A DNA stretch of 64,000 nt from an uncultured Oscillospiraceae bacterium (GTDB lineage Bacteria > Bacillota > Clostridia > Oscillospirales > Oscillospiraceae): NCBI GenBank assembly GCA_934553255.1, contig CAKTEZ010000001.1, positions 48,832 through 112,831 on the forward strand, in the 5' to 3' direction. Position numbers and translations under genes: made by a program. Positions 42,533-49,923 of this stretch are shown in pieces (within the stretch, counting starts at the first letter, position 1; every line of letters begins with the position of its first letter). The notes below the pieces were generated by a model, which was not told where the DNA came from, searched no databases, and was given only the letters and a program-made list of their open reading frames with translations.

Positions 42533-42574
42533 GAGCGCATGCGGTCACCGGCTCAAGTCCGGCAGTTCGCACCA
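42533..42574 (+). repeat. Partial, diverged tRNA 3' end (candidate att remnant)
   Basis: GAGCGCATGCGGTCACCGGC and the following bases up to TTCGCACCA resemble the 3' half of tRNA-Val (GCATGAGGTCACTGG through GTCCGCACCA): variable loop, T-stem and T-loop (CTCAAGT), acceptor 3' strand and CCA. The 5' half and anticodon are absent, so it is not a functional tRNA. It lies 2.7 kb from the intact gene, in the same direction. Confidence 0.7.
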
Positions 42575-42613
42575 AAAAAGAAAGGCACGCACCTGCGCGC
42601 CTTTCTTTTTTGC
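42574..42613. terminator. Bidirectional terminator between MATE gene and dehydratase
   Basis: A perfect 13-bp stem, AAAAAAGAAAGGC / GCCTTTCTTTTTT, with U-runs in both directions. Confidence 0.9.
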
Positions 42614-42627
42614 GTTCTGCCGATCTG

Positions 42628-44301
42628 CTATTCTTCCTTGCCGTAGAGCCATGTGCAGCCCTCGTTTACGCTGCTGACCGACCTGCGGTAAGCGCCGAGT
42701 ACCCCATGCGCGGGGTGCGCCGGACGCTTGGCGTGCCGCAGGCGCTCTGCGATCTCTTCGTCGCTGACCTCAAGGTGAATGGTGTGCCGGTCAATGTCGA
42801 TCTCGATCATGTCGCCGTCGCGCACCGCGGCGATCGGACCTCCGTCCCACGCCTCGAGGGAGACATGACCGATGCAGGGACCTCGTGTTGCGCCGGAGTA
42901 GCGTCCGTCGGTGACCATGGCGCAGCTCGTGTGCAGACCCATGCCGACGAGCATGGCCGCGGGAATGGACATTTCGCGCATTCCCGGGCCGCCTCTGGGA
43001 CCCTCGTAGCGAATGACCAGCACATCGCCGGGTTTGATGGACTTATCCGTCATCGCCGCGCGCAGCGCGTCCTCGGAGTCGAAGCAGACCGCGGGACCGC
43101 GATGGTGGAACATCTCCGGCACTACGCCGCTCTTTTTTACGATGCAGCCGCCCGGGGCAAGGTTGCCGTGCAGCACGGCGAAGCAGCCGTCGGGATAGAG
43201 CGGATCGTCGGTCGAGTGGATGACCTGCGGATCGACCTTACGGCAGAAGCGGTCAAGAAACTCGCCGACCGTGCCGCCCGTCGCCAGACGCGCGCTGCGG
43301 TCGAGACAGCGCTCAATGGCTTTCATCGTCGCGCCCACGCCGCCGGCCTTGTAATAGTCGTACATATTGAATTTCGAGGACGGCTTGAATTTTGCAATGC
43401 AGGGTATGTTGCGTTGGATCTCGTCAAAGGCGGCAAGGTCCAACGGAATGCCCATGACGCGCGCGAGCGCACAGATGTGGAGCTGCGCGTTGGTCGAGCC
43501 GCCGGTCGCGGCGACATGGCGCAGACCGTTTTTGAGGCTCGCCTCGGTGACGACATCGGAAAAGCGCACGCCCTCCTTCGTCAGCGTGACGATGCGCTCG
43601 CCGACATCGCGCGCCTGCTTGTACTTGGCGGACGAGCAGAAGAGCATGGTTGTGCTGTCGATGGGGCATAGGCCGATGACCTCGGCGAACACGCCCATGG
43701 TGTTGGCCGTGCCGTACATTGAGCAGGTGCCGCAGGAGAAGCAGATGTTCTCGCGGAAGAGGGTAAAGGTCTCCTCGCGGATGGCGTCGATGCCGCGCTG
43801 GCCGATGGACTCCTTGAGGTCGGGCGTGACGTAAGTGCCGTCGTCCGCCTCGTAGGGCAGCATACTGCCTGCCGTGAGGAACATACAGGGCTTGTTGAGC
43901 GCCGCTGCCGCCATGAGCATACCCGGCACGATCTTGTCGCAGGAACACAGGAACACAAGCCCGTCGAAGCCGTGGGCGCTCGCCATCGCCTGAATGCTGC
44001 CCGCGATCAGGTCGCGCGAAGGCAGAACGAAGTGCATTCCCGCGCCCTGCGCCATGCCGTCACAGGGCGCGGGAACATTGAACTCCGCGGGCGTGCCGCC
44101 CGCCGCCCACACGCCCTCTTTGACGTAGCCGACCAACTCCTTAAAGGCGCGGTGACCGGGGTTGACGTCCGTAAAGGAATTGACGATGCCGATGATGGGC
44201 TTTTCCAGATCCTTCGTGCGGTAGCCGCAGGCATTCATCAAGCCGACATAGTAACCCTCCTGCGGACTTGCGGGGGAGCGGTTTCCCTTCCAGCTTTCCA
44301 T
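42628..44301 (-). CDS. IlvD/Edd-family sugar-acid dehydratase
   Basis: Fe-S-dependent dehydratase of 557 residues. Cluster ligands appear in FLCSCDKIVPGM and CFSCGTCSMYGTANTMG, and NVPAPCDGMAQGAGMHF gives the third Cys; GATGG-type ends (HVAATGGSTNAQLHI) are also present. The family includes dihydroxy-acid dehydratase (IlvD), phosphogluconate dehydratase and L-arabinonate/D-xylonate dehydratases. Standing last in an operon with an SDR, an FAH hydrolase and two dehydrogenases, rather than with ilv genes, it is probably an aldonate dehydratase giving a 2-keto-3-deoxy acid. The exact sugar acid is unknown. Confidence 0.9.
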   Translation of the reverse strand: MESWKGNRSPASPQEGYYVGLMNACGYRTKDLEKPIIGIVNSFTDVNPGHRAFKELVGYVKEGVWAAGGTPAEFNVPAPCDGMAQGAGMHFVLPSRDLIAGSIQAMASAHGFDGLVFLCSCDKIVPGMLMAAAALNKPCMFLTAGSMLPYEADDGTYVTPDLKESIGQRGIDAIREETFTLFRENICFSCGTCSMYGTANTMGVFAEVIGLCPIDSTTMLFCSSAKYKQARDVGERIVTLTKEGVRFSDVVTEASLKNGLRHVAATGGSTNAQLHICALARVMGIPLDLAAFDEIQRNIPCIAKFKPSSKFNMYDYYKAGGVGATMKAIERCLDRSARLATGGTVGEFLDRFCRKVDPQVIHSTDDPLYPDGCFAVLHGNLAPGGCIVKKSGVVPEMFHHRGPAVCFDSEDALRAAMTDKSIKPGDVLVIRYEGPRGGPGMREMSIPAAMLVGMGLHTSCAMVTDGRYSGATRGPCIGHVSLEAWDGGPIAAVRDGDMIEIDIDRHTIHLEVSDEEIAERLRHAKRPAHPAHGVLGAYRRSVSSVNEGCTWLYGKEE

Positions 44302-44310
44302 CGCGGCGTC

Positions 44311-45105
44311 TCAGTACGCGGTGGTCATAGCGCCGTCGACGCAGATGACCTGACCGGAGATCGCGCTGTTCGCGGGGGAGCAGATGAACACCACGGAGCG
44401 GGCGTACTCGTCCGCCGTCTGATAGCGCTTCTGCGGGAAGCTCGCGGCGTCGCGGGTGTTGTACTCCTCGAGCGTGATGCCCGCCTTCTCGGCGCGAATG
44501 GTGTTGAGGTACTTGATGCGGTCGGTGTAGATGCGGCCGGGACCCATGGTGTTGACCATGATGTTGTACGGACCAAACTCACGCGCCATCGTCTTGCTCA
44601 TGCCGACCACGCCCATGCGGAAGGTGTTGGAGAGAATGAGGTTATCCAGCTCCTGCTTGATGGAGGACGAGGTGGAGTTGACGATGCGTCCGCCGCCGCC
44701 CTGCTTCATGTAGGGCAGCGCCGCGCGGATCGCGGTGGTGTAGCTGTACAGGCACTTCTGGTAGCCGTCCGCCCAGTCCGCCTCGGTCAGCGCCTCGAAA
44801 GCGCCGGCCTTCGGACCGGGACAATGGTTCACAAGACCGTAGATGCCGCCGAGGTCCTCGGCGACCTTGTTGATCATCGCGGTGATGCTCTCGTTGTTGA
44901 GCACATCGTACATATAAGCGTAGGGACGGTTGCCGGTCTCTTTCTCGATGTCGATGACCGCCTGATCGAGTTCCGCCTTGAACGCCTCGCTGGTGCAGAC
45001 GACCACCTTCGCACCCTCGCGGGCGAACTCCGTGGCGATGCCCTTGCCGAAGCCGGACGCGCTGGACATACAAACAACGACCTTATCCTTCAAACCGAGA
45101 TCCAT
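44311..45105 (-). CDS. SDR-family oxidoreductase with atypical catalytic residues
   Basis: The 264-residue protein has the Rossmann fold of short-chain dehydrogenases: VVVCMSSASGFGKGIATEFA (a variant of TGxxxGIG), a Ser-rich active strand (NSTSSSIKQ), and GPGRIYTDRI after the active site. The expected YxxxK is replaced: aligning FRMGVVGMSKTMAREF with the usual post-Lys helix leaves S-N-T-F-R, i.e. SxxxR. A subgroup of SDRs shares LSNxxR at this place. In context it would oxidise the C4 hydroxyl of a 2-keto-3-deoxy acid, but the missing Tyr makes this uncertain. ATG 45105 follows GGAGG. Confidence 0.85.
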   Translation of the reverse strand: MDLGLKDKVVVCMSSASGFGKGIATEFAREGAKVVVCTSEAFKAELDQAVIDIEKETGNRPYAYMYDVLNNESITAMINKVAEDLGGIYGLVNHCPGPKAGAFEALTEADWADGYQKCLYSYTTAIRAALPYMKQGGGGRIVNSTSSSIKQELDNLILSNTFRMGVVGMSKTMAREFGPYNIMVNTMGPGRIYTDRIKYLNTIRAEKAGITLEEYNTRDAASFPQKRYQTADEYARSVVFICSPANSAISGQVICVDGAMTTAY

Positions 45106-45137
45106 GATAAATTCCTCCTGATATGTAGAATTTCTTG

Positions 45138-46052
45138 TTAGTGCAGCTTGAGGTCCACGACGGGGTTCTTCAGCGGCTCCATCTCGAAGCCGTCCGGACC
45201 GACGATGCGGCACTCGGCAATATCGCCGTCCTGAATGTGGAACGCGCGCGGGGTGCCGGTGGAAAGTATGTCGCCGGCATACCAGCCCTGAATGCTCGAG
45301 TGCAGGGAAACGAGGCGGGACGGGATATGCGTCATGTGATCGACGGTGTTTTTCGCGTGGATCTCGCCATTGTGGACGCTTTGGACCTCAAGCTTGAGAA
45401 CATCGGGTACCTCGTCGGGCGTGACGAGCTGGGGACCGAAGGAGAAGAATGTCGGGAAGTTCTTCACGATGGTCAGGTAGCGGGGGTTGCCGGGGACAAA
45501 GTCGTTGCCCTTGAGGATGGATTCCTCGGTCATGTCGAGGATCGTGGTGTAGCCGACGATGGCGCTCTCCCAGTCCTCCTCGGGAATGTCGCGGCAGTCG
45601 CGGCCCATAATGATGCCGAGTTCAGCCTCCGCCGTGGTCTTCTGCGCCTCCTTGAGCTTGGGCAGCAGAATATCGTCGTTCGGGCCGATGAGCGTGTCCG
45701 CCATCTTGAAGAAGCTGCCGGGGAAGCCCGTGGGCGCGGCGTTGCCGATGTCCTTGGCGTGGTCGGCGTAGTTCAGACCGATGCCGAAGATGCGCTTGGG
45801 GTTGCGGTAGAGCGGGGCATAGACGACCTCTTCCGTCGGCACGAGACCGGGGATGGTCTCAAGCTCTTCTTTGCCGCCCTCGTTGTACCACTTCGTCAGG
45901 CCGGGGATGTGACCCGCCCGAATGAGGCTCATCATGTCCTCTTTCCATCCGGTGCCTTTGTAGGCGTTGAGCGCGGCGACGGGCAGAATGCCCTTCTTGG
46001 TGACGATGCCGGCGACCTCTGCGCCGTGCAGCTTGATCGTTGCGAGTCTCAT
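45138..46052 (-). CDS. Fumarylacetoacetate hydrolase (FAH) family protein
   Basis: The 304-residue protein has a short N-terminal domain and the FAH beta-roll from about residue 85, with metal-binding acidic residues in AEAELGIIMG and the IVGYTTILDMTEESIL segment, and NYADHAKDIGN, GSFFKMADTLIGPNDDI typical of the family. Members hydrolyse C-C bonds of beta-diketo acids, for example 2,4-diketo-3-deoxy-L-fuconate or -rhamnonate to pyruvate and lactate. That activity fits the dehydratase and SDR in the same operon. Acylpyruvate hydrolase or isomerase roles are also possible. ATG 46052. Confidence 0.88.
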   Translation of the reverse strand: MRLATIKLHGAEVAGIVTKKGILPVAALNAYKGTGWKEDMMSLIRAGHIPGLTKWYNEGGKEELETIPGLVPTEEVVYAPLYRNPKRIFGIGLNYADHAKDIGNAAPTGFPGSFFKMADTLIGPNDDILLPKLKEAQKTTAEAELGIIMGRDCRDIPEEDWESAIVGYTTILDMTEESILKGNDFVPGNPRYLTIVKNFPTFFSFGPQLVTPDEVPDVLKLEVQSVHNGEIHAKNTVDHMTHIPSRLVSLHSSIQGWYAGDILSTGTPRAFHIQDGDIAECRIVGPDGFEMEPLKNPVVDLKLH

Positions 46053-46077
46053 GAGCGTTTTTTCCTCCCTCTGTTCT

Positions 46078-47013
46078 TTAAACGATGCGGCCCACCGGCT
46101 CCTTGCCGGCAAGCACCGCGTTGATGTTTTCGGCTGCGATCTTGGAAACGCGCGTGGCGGACTCGACCGTTGTCGGCGCGTAGTGCGGCGTGACGATGAC
46201 GTTCGGCAGCTTAAAGAGCGGGCTGTCCGGCGCGACCGGCTCGGGGTCGGTGACGTCGAGACCGGCGCCGGCAAGTCTGCCGTTCTCCAGCGCCTCAATA
46301 AGGGCGGTCTCGTCCACGATCGGGCCGCGCGCGCAGTTGATGAGCAGCGCGGTGGGCTTCATCAGCGCAAGACGCTCACGGTTTATAAGCTTGCGCGTTT
46401 CTTCGGTGAGCAGGCAATGGAGCGTCACAATGTCGGCGCGGCGCAGCAGCTCGGAAAGGTCGTCCACCTTTTCGACGCCCGCGGGGACCTCCGTAATGTA
46501 GGGGTCGTAGACGATGACATGCATATCCAGACCGTCCCTGCACATATGCAGGATGTGCTTTCCAATGCGTCCCATGCCGATCAGACCGAGCGTCTTGCCG
46601 GTCATTTCGATGCCGGGCGCGTGATTTTTGGCGGCAAAGCCGATCGAACGGTATTCGTTGGAAACGGGGATGATGTTCTTCGCCAGCGTGAGCATCAGGG
46701 TGAAGGCATGCTCCGCGACGGAAAGGCTGTTCGCGTTCGGCGTGATGGTCACGGCGACGCCTGCCTTTTTGCAGTAATCAAGGTCGATGTTATCGTAGCC
46801 AACGCCGTGCTTGGAAACGATCTTCAGGTTCTTCGCCGTTGCGAGCAGCGAGCCGGGCAGTTCGATGATACGCACGAGTACGGCGTCGGCGTCCACGATC
46901 TCGCGGCGGATCACATCCATGTCGCGGTCGGCGTAGACGACCGTGTGTCCCGCTGCAGTCAGCAGCTCGGGTCCGATGGGGTGGACCGATTCGGTGATGA
47001 GAATTTTCGCCAT
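46078..47013 (-). CDS. D-isomer-specific 2-hydroxyacid dehydrogenase
   Basis: NAD-dependent enzyme of 311 residues. The Rossmann motif is GLIGMGRIGKHI (near 143), and the catalytic residues are in NCARGPIVDE (Arg), DVTDPEP (Glu) and TPHYAPTT (His). It resembles phosphoglycerate or glyoxylate/hydroxypyruvate reductases. In this operon it could act on the 2-hydroxy acid (lactate or glycolate) released by the FAH hydrolase, or on the oxidised product. It differs clearly from the dehydrogenase at 19.6 kb. Confidence 0.88.
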   Translation of the reverse strand: MAKILITESVHPIGPELLTAAGHTVVYADRDMDVIRREIVDADAVLVRIIELPGSLLATAKNLKIVSKHGVGYDNIDLDYCKKAGVAVTITPNANSLSVAEHAFTLMLTLAKNIIPVSNEYRSIGFAAKNHAPGIEMTGKTLGLIGMGRIGKHILHMCRDGLDMHVIVYDPYITEVPAGVEKVDDLSELLRRADIVTLHCLLTEETRKLINRERLALMKPTALLINCARGPIVDETALIEALENGRLAGAGLDVTDPEPVAPDSPLFKLPNVIVTPHYAPTTVESATRVSKIAAENINAVLAGKEPVGRIV

Positions 47014-47026
47014 GGTGCTTCCTCCT

Positions 47027-48058
47027 TTACAGGCGCAGACCGTAGGGTGCGCCGAGCTTTAAAAGCTCCTGATAAACGGGTTCTTCTATCTCAATGCCAT
47101 TGGCCTCGTTGGCTGCGCGCTTGTTGGCCTCCAGGTCGCCGGGCATTAAGATCTCCTGCACGCCGGGCGCCTTTTTCAGCGCTTTGATCTCTGCGGACAT
47201 TTCGCTGACCTTTTCCTTGAAGGTCTCAAGATCGGTGAAGTGGGAAATGTCGATCGCGCCCATGAAGTGTCCCACGCCCTGCGGGCCGGTCATCTCATAA
47301 AGACCGGTGAGGTGATTGCCGAAGCCGCCGCCGGAGAGGATGCCGCTGGCAATGTCGATCATGATGGCGATGCCGCTGCCCTTGGGACCGCCGAAGGGTG
47401 TGAGCATTCCCTTGCGCCCTTCCGCCGGATCGGTGGTGGGGTTGCCGTCCGCGTCCAGCGCCCAACCCTCGGGAATGGACTTGCCCAGCTTCTGCGCCAG
47501 GATCAGCTTGCCCAACGCCACGGTGCTGGTGGCGATGTCCGTCACCAACGGGCGCGTCATGGTCGGGCAGGACAGGGACAGGGGATTGGTGCCGAGATAC
47601 GGCTCCGCCGCGCCGAAGGGCGCCACATTGCCCTTGAGGTTCGCGCAGCAAAGACCCATCATGCCCGCCTCGGCCGCCATCTTGGTATAGAAGGCTGCGG
47701 TGCCGAAATGGTTGGAGTTGCACACGGCGGCAAAGCACGCGCCGGTCTCCCGCGCTTTTTCGATGCATTTGGTCATGGTAAATTTGGCTGCCGCCGCGCC
47801 CAGAGAGTTTCCGGCGTCCACCGTCAGGGAGGAGAGAGCTTCCCGCACGACGCGGACATTATTATGGGGCGACATGATCCCCGCCTGAATGCGTTCCATG
47901 TAGATGCTCAGACGGCTGACGCCATGGGTAGACATACCGGTGACCTCCGCGTCCACCAGCATCTCCGCCGTGGCCTCGGCGCAATCGCTGTCCACGCCGG
48001 AGGCGGTCATCATGTTATAGCAATATTGACGCAGAACGGAAGGAGCAAATTTTGGCAT
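47027..48058 (-). CDS. Malate/L-lactate dehydrogenase-family (Ldh2) oxidoreductase
   Basis: The 343-residue protein belongs to the type-2 malate/L-sulfolactate/ureidoglycolate dehydrogenase family, which has a non-Rossmann NAD(P)-binding fold. The start has STHGVSRLSIYMERIQ, and the catalytic region NSNHFGTAAFYTKMA includes the active His; the C-terminal half has GPKGSGIAIMIDI. Probable role: oxidising a 2-hydroxy acid in the operon's pathway. First gene after the divergent LysR promoter. ATG 48058 lies eight bases after AAAGG; an in-frame GTG at 48067 overlaps that site. Confidence 0.9.
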   Translation of the reverse strand: MPKFAPSVLRQYCYNMMTASGVDSDCAEATAEMLVDAEVTGMSTHGVSRLSIYMERIQAGIMSPHNNVRVVREALSSLTVDAGNSLGAAAAKFTMTKCIEKARETGACFAAVCNSNHFGTAAFYTKMAAEAGMMGLCCANLKGNVAPFGAAEPYLGTNPLSLSCPTMTRPLVTDIATSTVALGKLILAQKLGKSIPEGWALDADGNPTTDPAEGRKGMLTPFGGPKGSGIAIMIDIASGILSGGGFGNHLTGLYEMTGPQGVGHFMGAIDISHFTDLETFKEKVSEMSAEIKALKKAPGVQEILMPGDLEANKRAANEANGIEIEEPVYQELLKLGAPYGLRL

Positions 48059-48108
48059 AGAATTCACCTTTTTCTTGTGTTTTAAGGGGGTTTTCCGGAA
48101 CCGCCTTT

Positions 48109-48137
48109 ATCATAGCCCAACATTTGCCGGCGGTCAA
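48109..48137 (-). promoter_or_regulatory. Sigma-A-type promoter of the sugar-acid operon
   Basis: Minus-strand TTGACC and TATGAT are 17 bases apart, about 50 bases upstream of the first operon gene. Confidence 0.75.
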
Positions 48138-48150
48138 AGACTTATAAGTG

Positions 48151-48164
48151 ACTATCATCATAGT
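48151..48164. promoter_or_regulatory. Candidate LysR-regulator operator
   Basis: ACTATCATCATAGT is a perfect inverted repeat (ACTAT-N4-ATAGT) placed between the two divergent promoters, where a LysR activator normally binds. The exact T-N11-A form is not strict. Confidence 0.5.
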
Positions 48165-48182
48165 ATTTTTGCTATATTATGC

Positions 48183-48210
48183 TTGACGAAGTCGGCTTTT
48201 TTGCTATAAT
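48183..48210 (+). promoter_or_regulatory. Sigma-A-type promoter of the LysR gene
   Basis: TTGACG and TATAAT with a 16-base spacer, 25 bases before the ATG; the mRNA would have a very short leader. Confidence 0.75.
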
Positions 48211-48235
48211 CAAAGCGGAAAGCGAGGCGGCTTGA

Positions 48236-49201
48236 ATGGTTCAGGACCGGAATCCGGAGTATTTTCTTGCCATTGTATCGGAAAAAAGCATTTCCAAGGC
48301 GGCGGATCGGCTGCATATTTCGCAGCCGTACCTGAGCCAGTATGTCATTCGTCTGGAAAAGGCATTCGGCGTTCATCTGCTCGACCGCACCAAGTCGCCG
48401 ATCGAGCTGACCGCGGCCGGCAGGGTGTACGCCAATTATCTTGAGGACAGCTCACAACTCTACGAGCAGCTTTTGCAGGACTTCACCCGTCTGAATGCCA
48501 GCCGCCGCCAGACGCTTCGCGTCACCATGAGCAACTGGCGCGCCAGCACGCTCCTGCCGAGCATTCTTCCCTCCTTTTCACAGGAACACCCTGAGGCGCA
48601 TCTTGAGTTGTTCGAGCGTCCGACGAGTGAGATGTTCCGCCTGATTGAGGACAACACGGTGGATTTTGGTATTGTGAACACCAATCTTGATATGCCGGAT
48701 CACCTGACCACCGAGACCATTCTCTATGAGAAGATCCTGCTTGTCGGCAACCGCCAAAATGCCGCCGCGCGAACGCTTTTGGAGGAATGCCGCGCGGGTC
48801 GCGAGCCGGATCTCTCCATTCTTGAGCATGAGCGGTTCGTGTTGCTCCGTCCCGAGATCATGCTCGCCATGCGCGTCAACAACTTCCTCGAGCGCGAGCG
48901 CATCACCGTTGAGAACGCCATCTACACCACCAACGCCACCACGGCGCTGAATCTGACGGCGGGGAACTACGGCTTCTGCTTTATCAACGAGACTGCTATT
49001 CAAACCGCGCCGAACCGCAGCGAGCTGATCTTCTTCGATCTGGACTCGCCCGACCTTGTCCATCCGCTGAGCGTGGTCTACAAGAAAAAGCGGCATCTTC
49101 TGCCCGCAGCCCGCGCCTTTGTTGACGCCGCGCGCCGCTTCCTGAAGTCGCAGTCGTGGCGCAGCGAGTGCGACTGCCGCGTGGAGCATACGGTACCCTG
49201 A
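48236..49201 (+). CDS. LysR-family transcriptional regulator
   Basis: The 321-residue regulator has the N-terminal winged helix (about 5-62): EYFLAIVSEKSISKAADRLH and ISQPYLSQYVIRLEKAFGV with FDRT-type LLDRTKSPIELTAAG. A C-terminal effector-binding domain follows (about 90-300). It is transcribed away from the sugar-acid operon and probably activates it in response to a pathway acid. ATG 48236 has only a weak ribosome binding site. A terminator follows. Confidence 0.92.
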   Translation: MVQDRNPEYFLAIVSEKSISKAADRLHISQPYLSQYVIRLEKAFGVHLLDRTKSPIELTAAGRVYANYLEDSSQLYEQLLQDFTRLNASRRQTLRVTMSNWRASTLLPSILPSFSQEHPEAHLELFERPTSEMFRLIEDNTVDFGIVNTNLDMPDHLTTETILYEKILLVGNRQNAAARTLLEECRAGREPDLSILEHERFVLLRPEIMLAMRVNNFLERERITVENAIYTTNATTALNLTAGNYGFCFINETAIQTAPNRSELIFFDLDSPDLVHPLSVVYKKKRHLLPAARAFVDAARRFLKSQSWRSECDCRVEHTVP

Positions 49202-49208
49202 TGAGACG

Positions 49209-49256
49209 GCAGGACCGCCTTCGGAGTCATTCCGAAGACGGTCCTGCGCTTTTTAT
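49209..49256 (+). terminator. Terminator after the LysR gene
   Basis: GCAGGACCG with CCTTCGGA pairs with TCCGAAG and CGGTCCTGC (49239-49247), followed by a U-rich tract. Confidence 0.85.
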
Positions 49257-49798
49257 TTCTTTTTTTCGCGCGCCGTGATGCTGGAATAAAAACGCTCGCC
49301 GAGGCGGCTGCTCAGAAGACCGCGCAGCGCCGCGCGCTGCTCGGCCGTCATGGCGTCGGTCGGCACGAGGTAGAGCTGCTCGGCGGAAAGGTAGAGCATG
49401 AACACACTCGAGATCTCGATGGCCGAGGCGAGCTTTGCGAGTGCGACCGTGTTGTGTATCTTCTTTTCGGGGATCTCGACCGACAGCTTGCCTGCGTCGA
49501 AACGCAGGACATACTCCGTCCATAGAAGCGACTCGTCGCTCTTGAGGTAGCGCAGCACGCGCTGCTCCTCGCGCCCAAGCAAGAGGAGCATCCAGACAAG
49601 ATACGCCGCCGCGACGTAGACGGGCAGGTAGCTCAGGGGGAATGTACCCTGCACGGCGAGAACGGTATAAAACGCCGTCGCCAACACGACGATGACGCCT
49701 ACGCGGAAGGTCCCGCGGTTACGCAGAAACATGGCGTAAAGCGACGCCTGACGAAACACCTTTTTATTGACGCGGTATCGGATCTCCTGAGTTTCCAT
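49253..49798 (-). CDS. YcxB-like membrane protein
   Basis: The 181-residue protein has two membrane spans (about 31-50 and 55-76) after a short basic N-terminus, then a soluble C-terminal domain with a YcxB-like pattern (YVLRFDAGKLSVEIPEKK, then an ISSVFMLYLSAEQLYLVP strand pair). YcxB-domain proteins have no defined function. It has its own position between two terminators, so it is likely a single-gene transcript from a promoter near 49830 (TATACT on neither strand is certain). Confidence 0.7.
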   Translation of the reverse strand: METQEIRYRVNKKVFRQASLYAMFLRNRGTFRVGVIVVLATAFYTVLAVQGTFPLSYLPVYVAAAYLVWMLLLLGREEQRVLRYLKSDESLLWTEYVLRFDAGKLSVEIPEKKIHNTVALAKLASAIEISSVFMLYLSAEQLYLVPTDAMTAEQRAALRGLLSSRLGERFYSSITAREKKK

Positions 49799-49864
49799 TT
49801 TATGTTCTCCTCGTCCAAATTCTTATGCTGTAGTATACTGCGTGCCGACGGAACGGTCAATGAG

Positions 49865-49901
49865 AAAATGCGGAGACTCCTGCCCGGAGTCTCCGCATTT
49901 T
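49865..49901 (-). terminator. Terminator of the TRAP transporter genes
   Basis: AAAATGCGGAGACTCC pairs with GGAGTCTCCGCATTTT; the minus-strand reading ends in a T-run 22 bases after the permease stop. Confidence 0.85.
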
Positions 49902-49923
49902 TTGTAAGAATCAAGGGGTGTTT

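Larger units (their letters stand above)
39856..42574. mobile_element. Decayed tRNA-integrated element
   Basis: The interval begins at the 3' end of tRNA-Val, has the C-terminal end of a tyrosine integrase reading toward the tRNA, carries a MarR / cytidylate-kinase-like / MATE cassette, and ends at a partial, diverged copy of a tRNA 3' end. A tandem GTACACAC-AAA-GTACACAC motif (39903-39921) near the integrase end may be an integrase arm site. The boundaries are inferred from these marks; no relaxase, replication or excision gene remains. Confidence 0.6.

Noticed and set aside
42480..42574. A complete long tRNA (for example tRNA-Sec) at the end of the island
   Set aside because: A 5' acceptor partner and D-arm cannot be drawn convincingly, and the T-loop is aberrant; a 3' remnant explains the similarity to tRNA-Val better.
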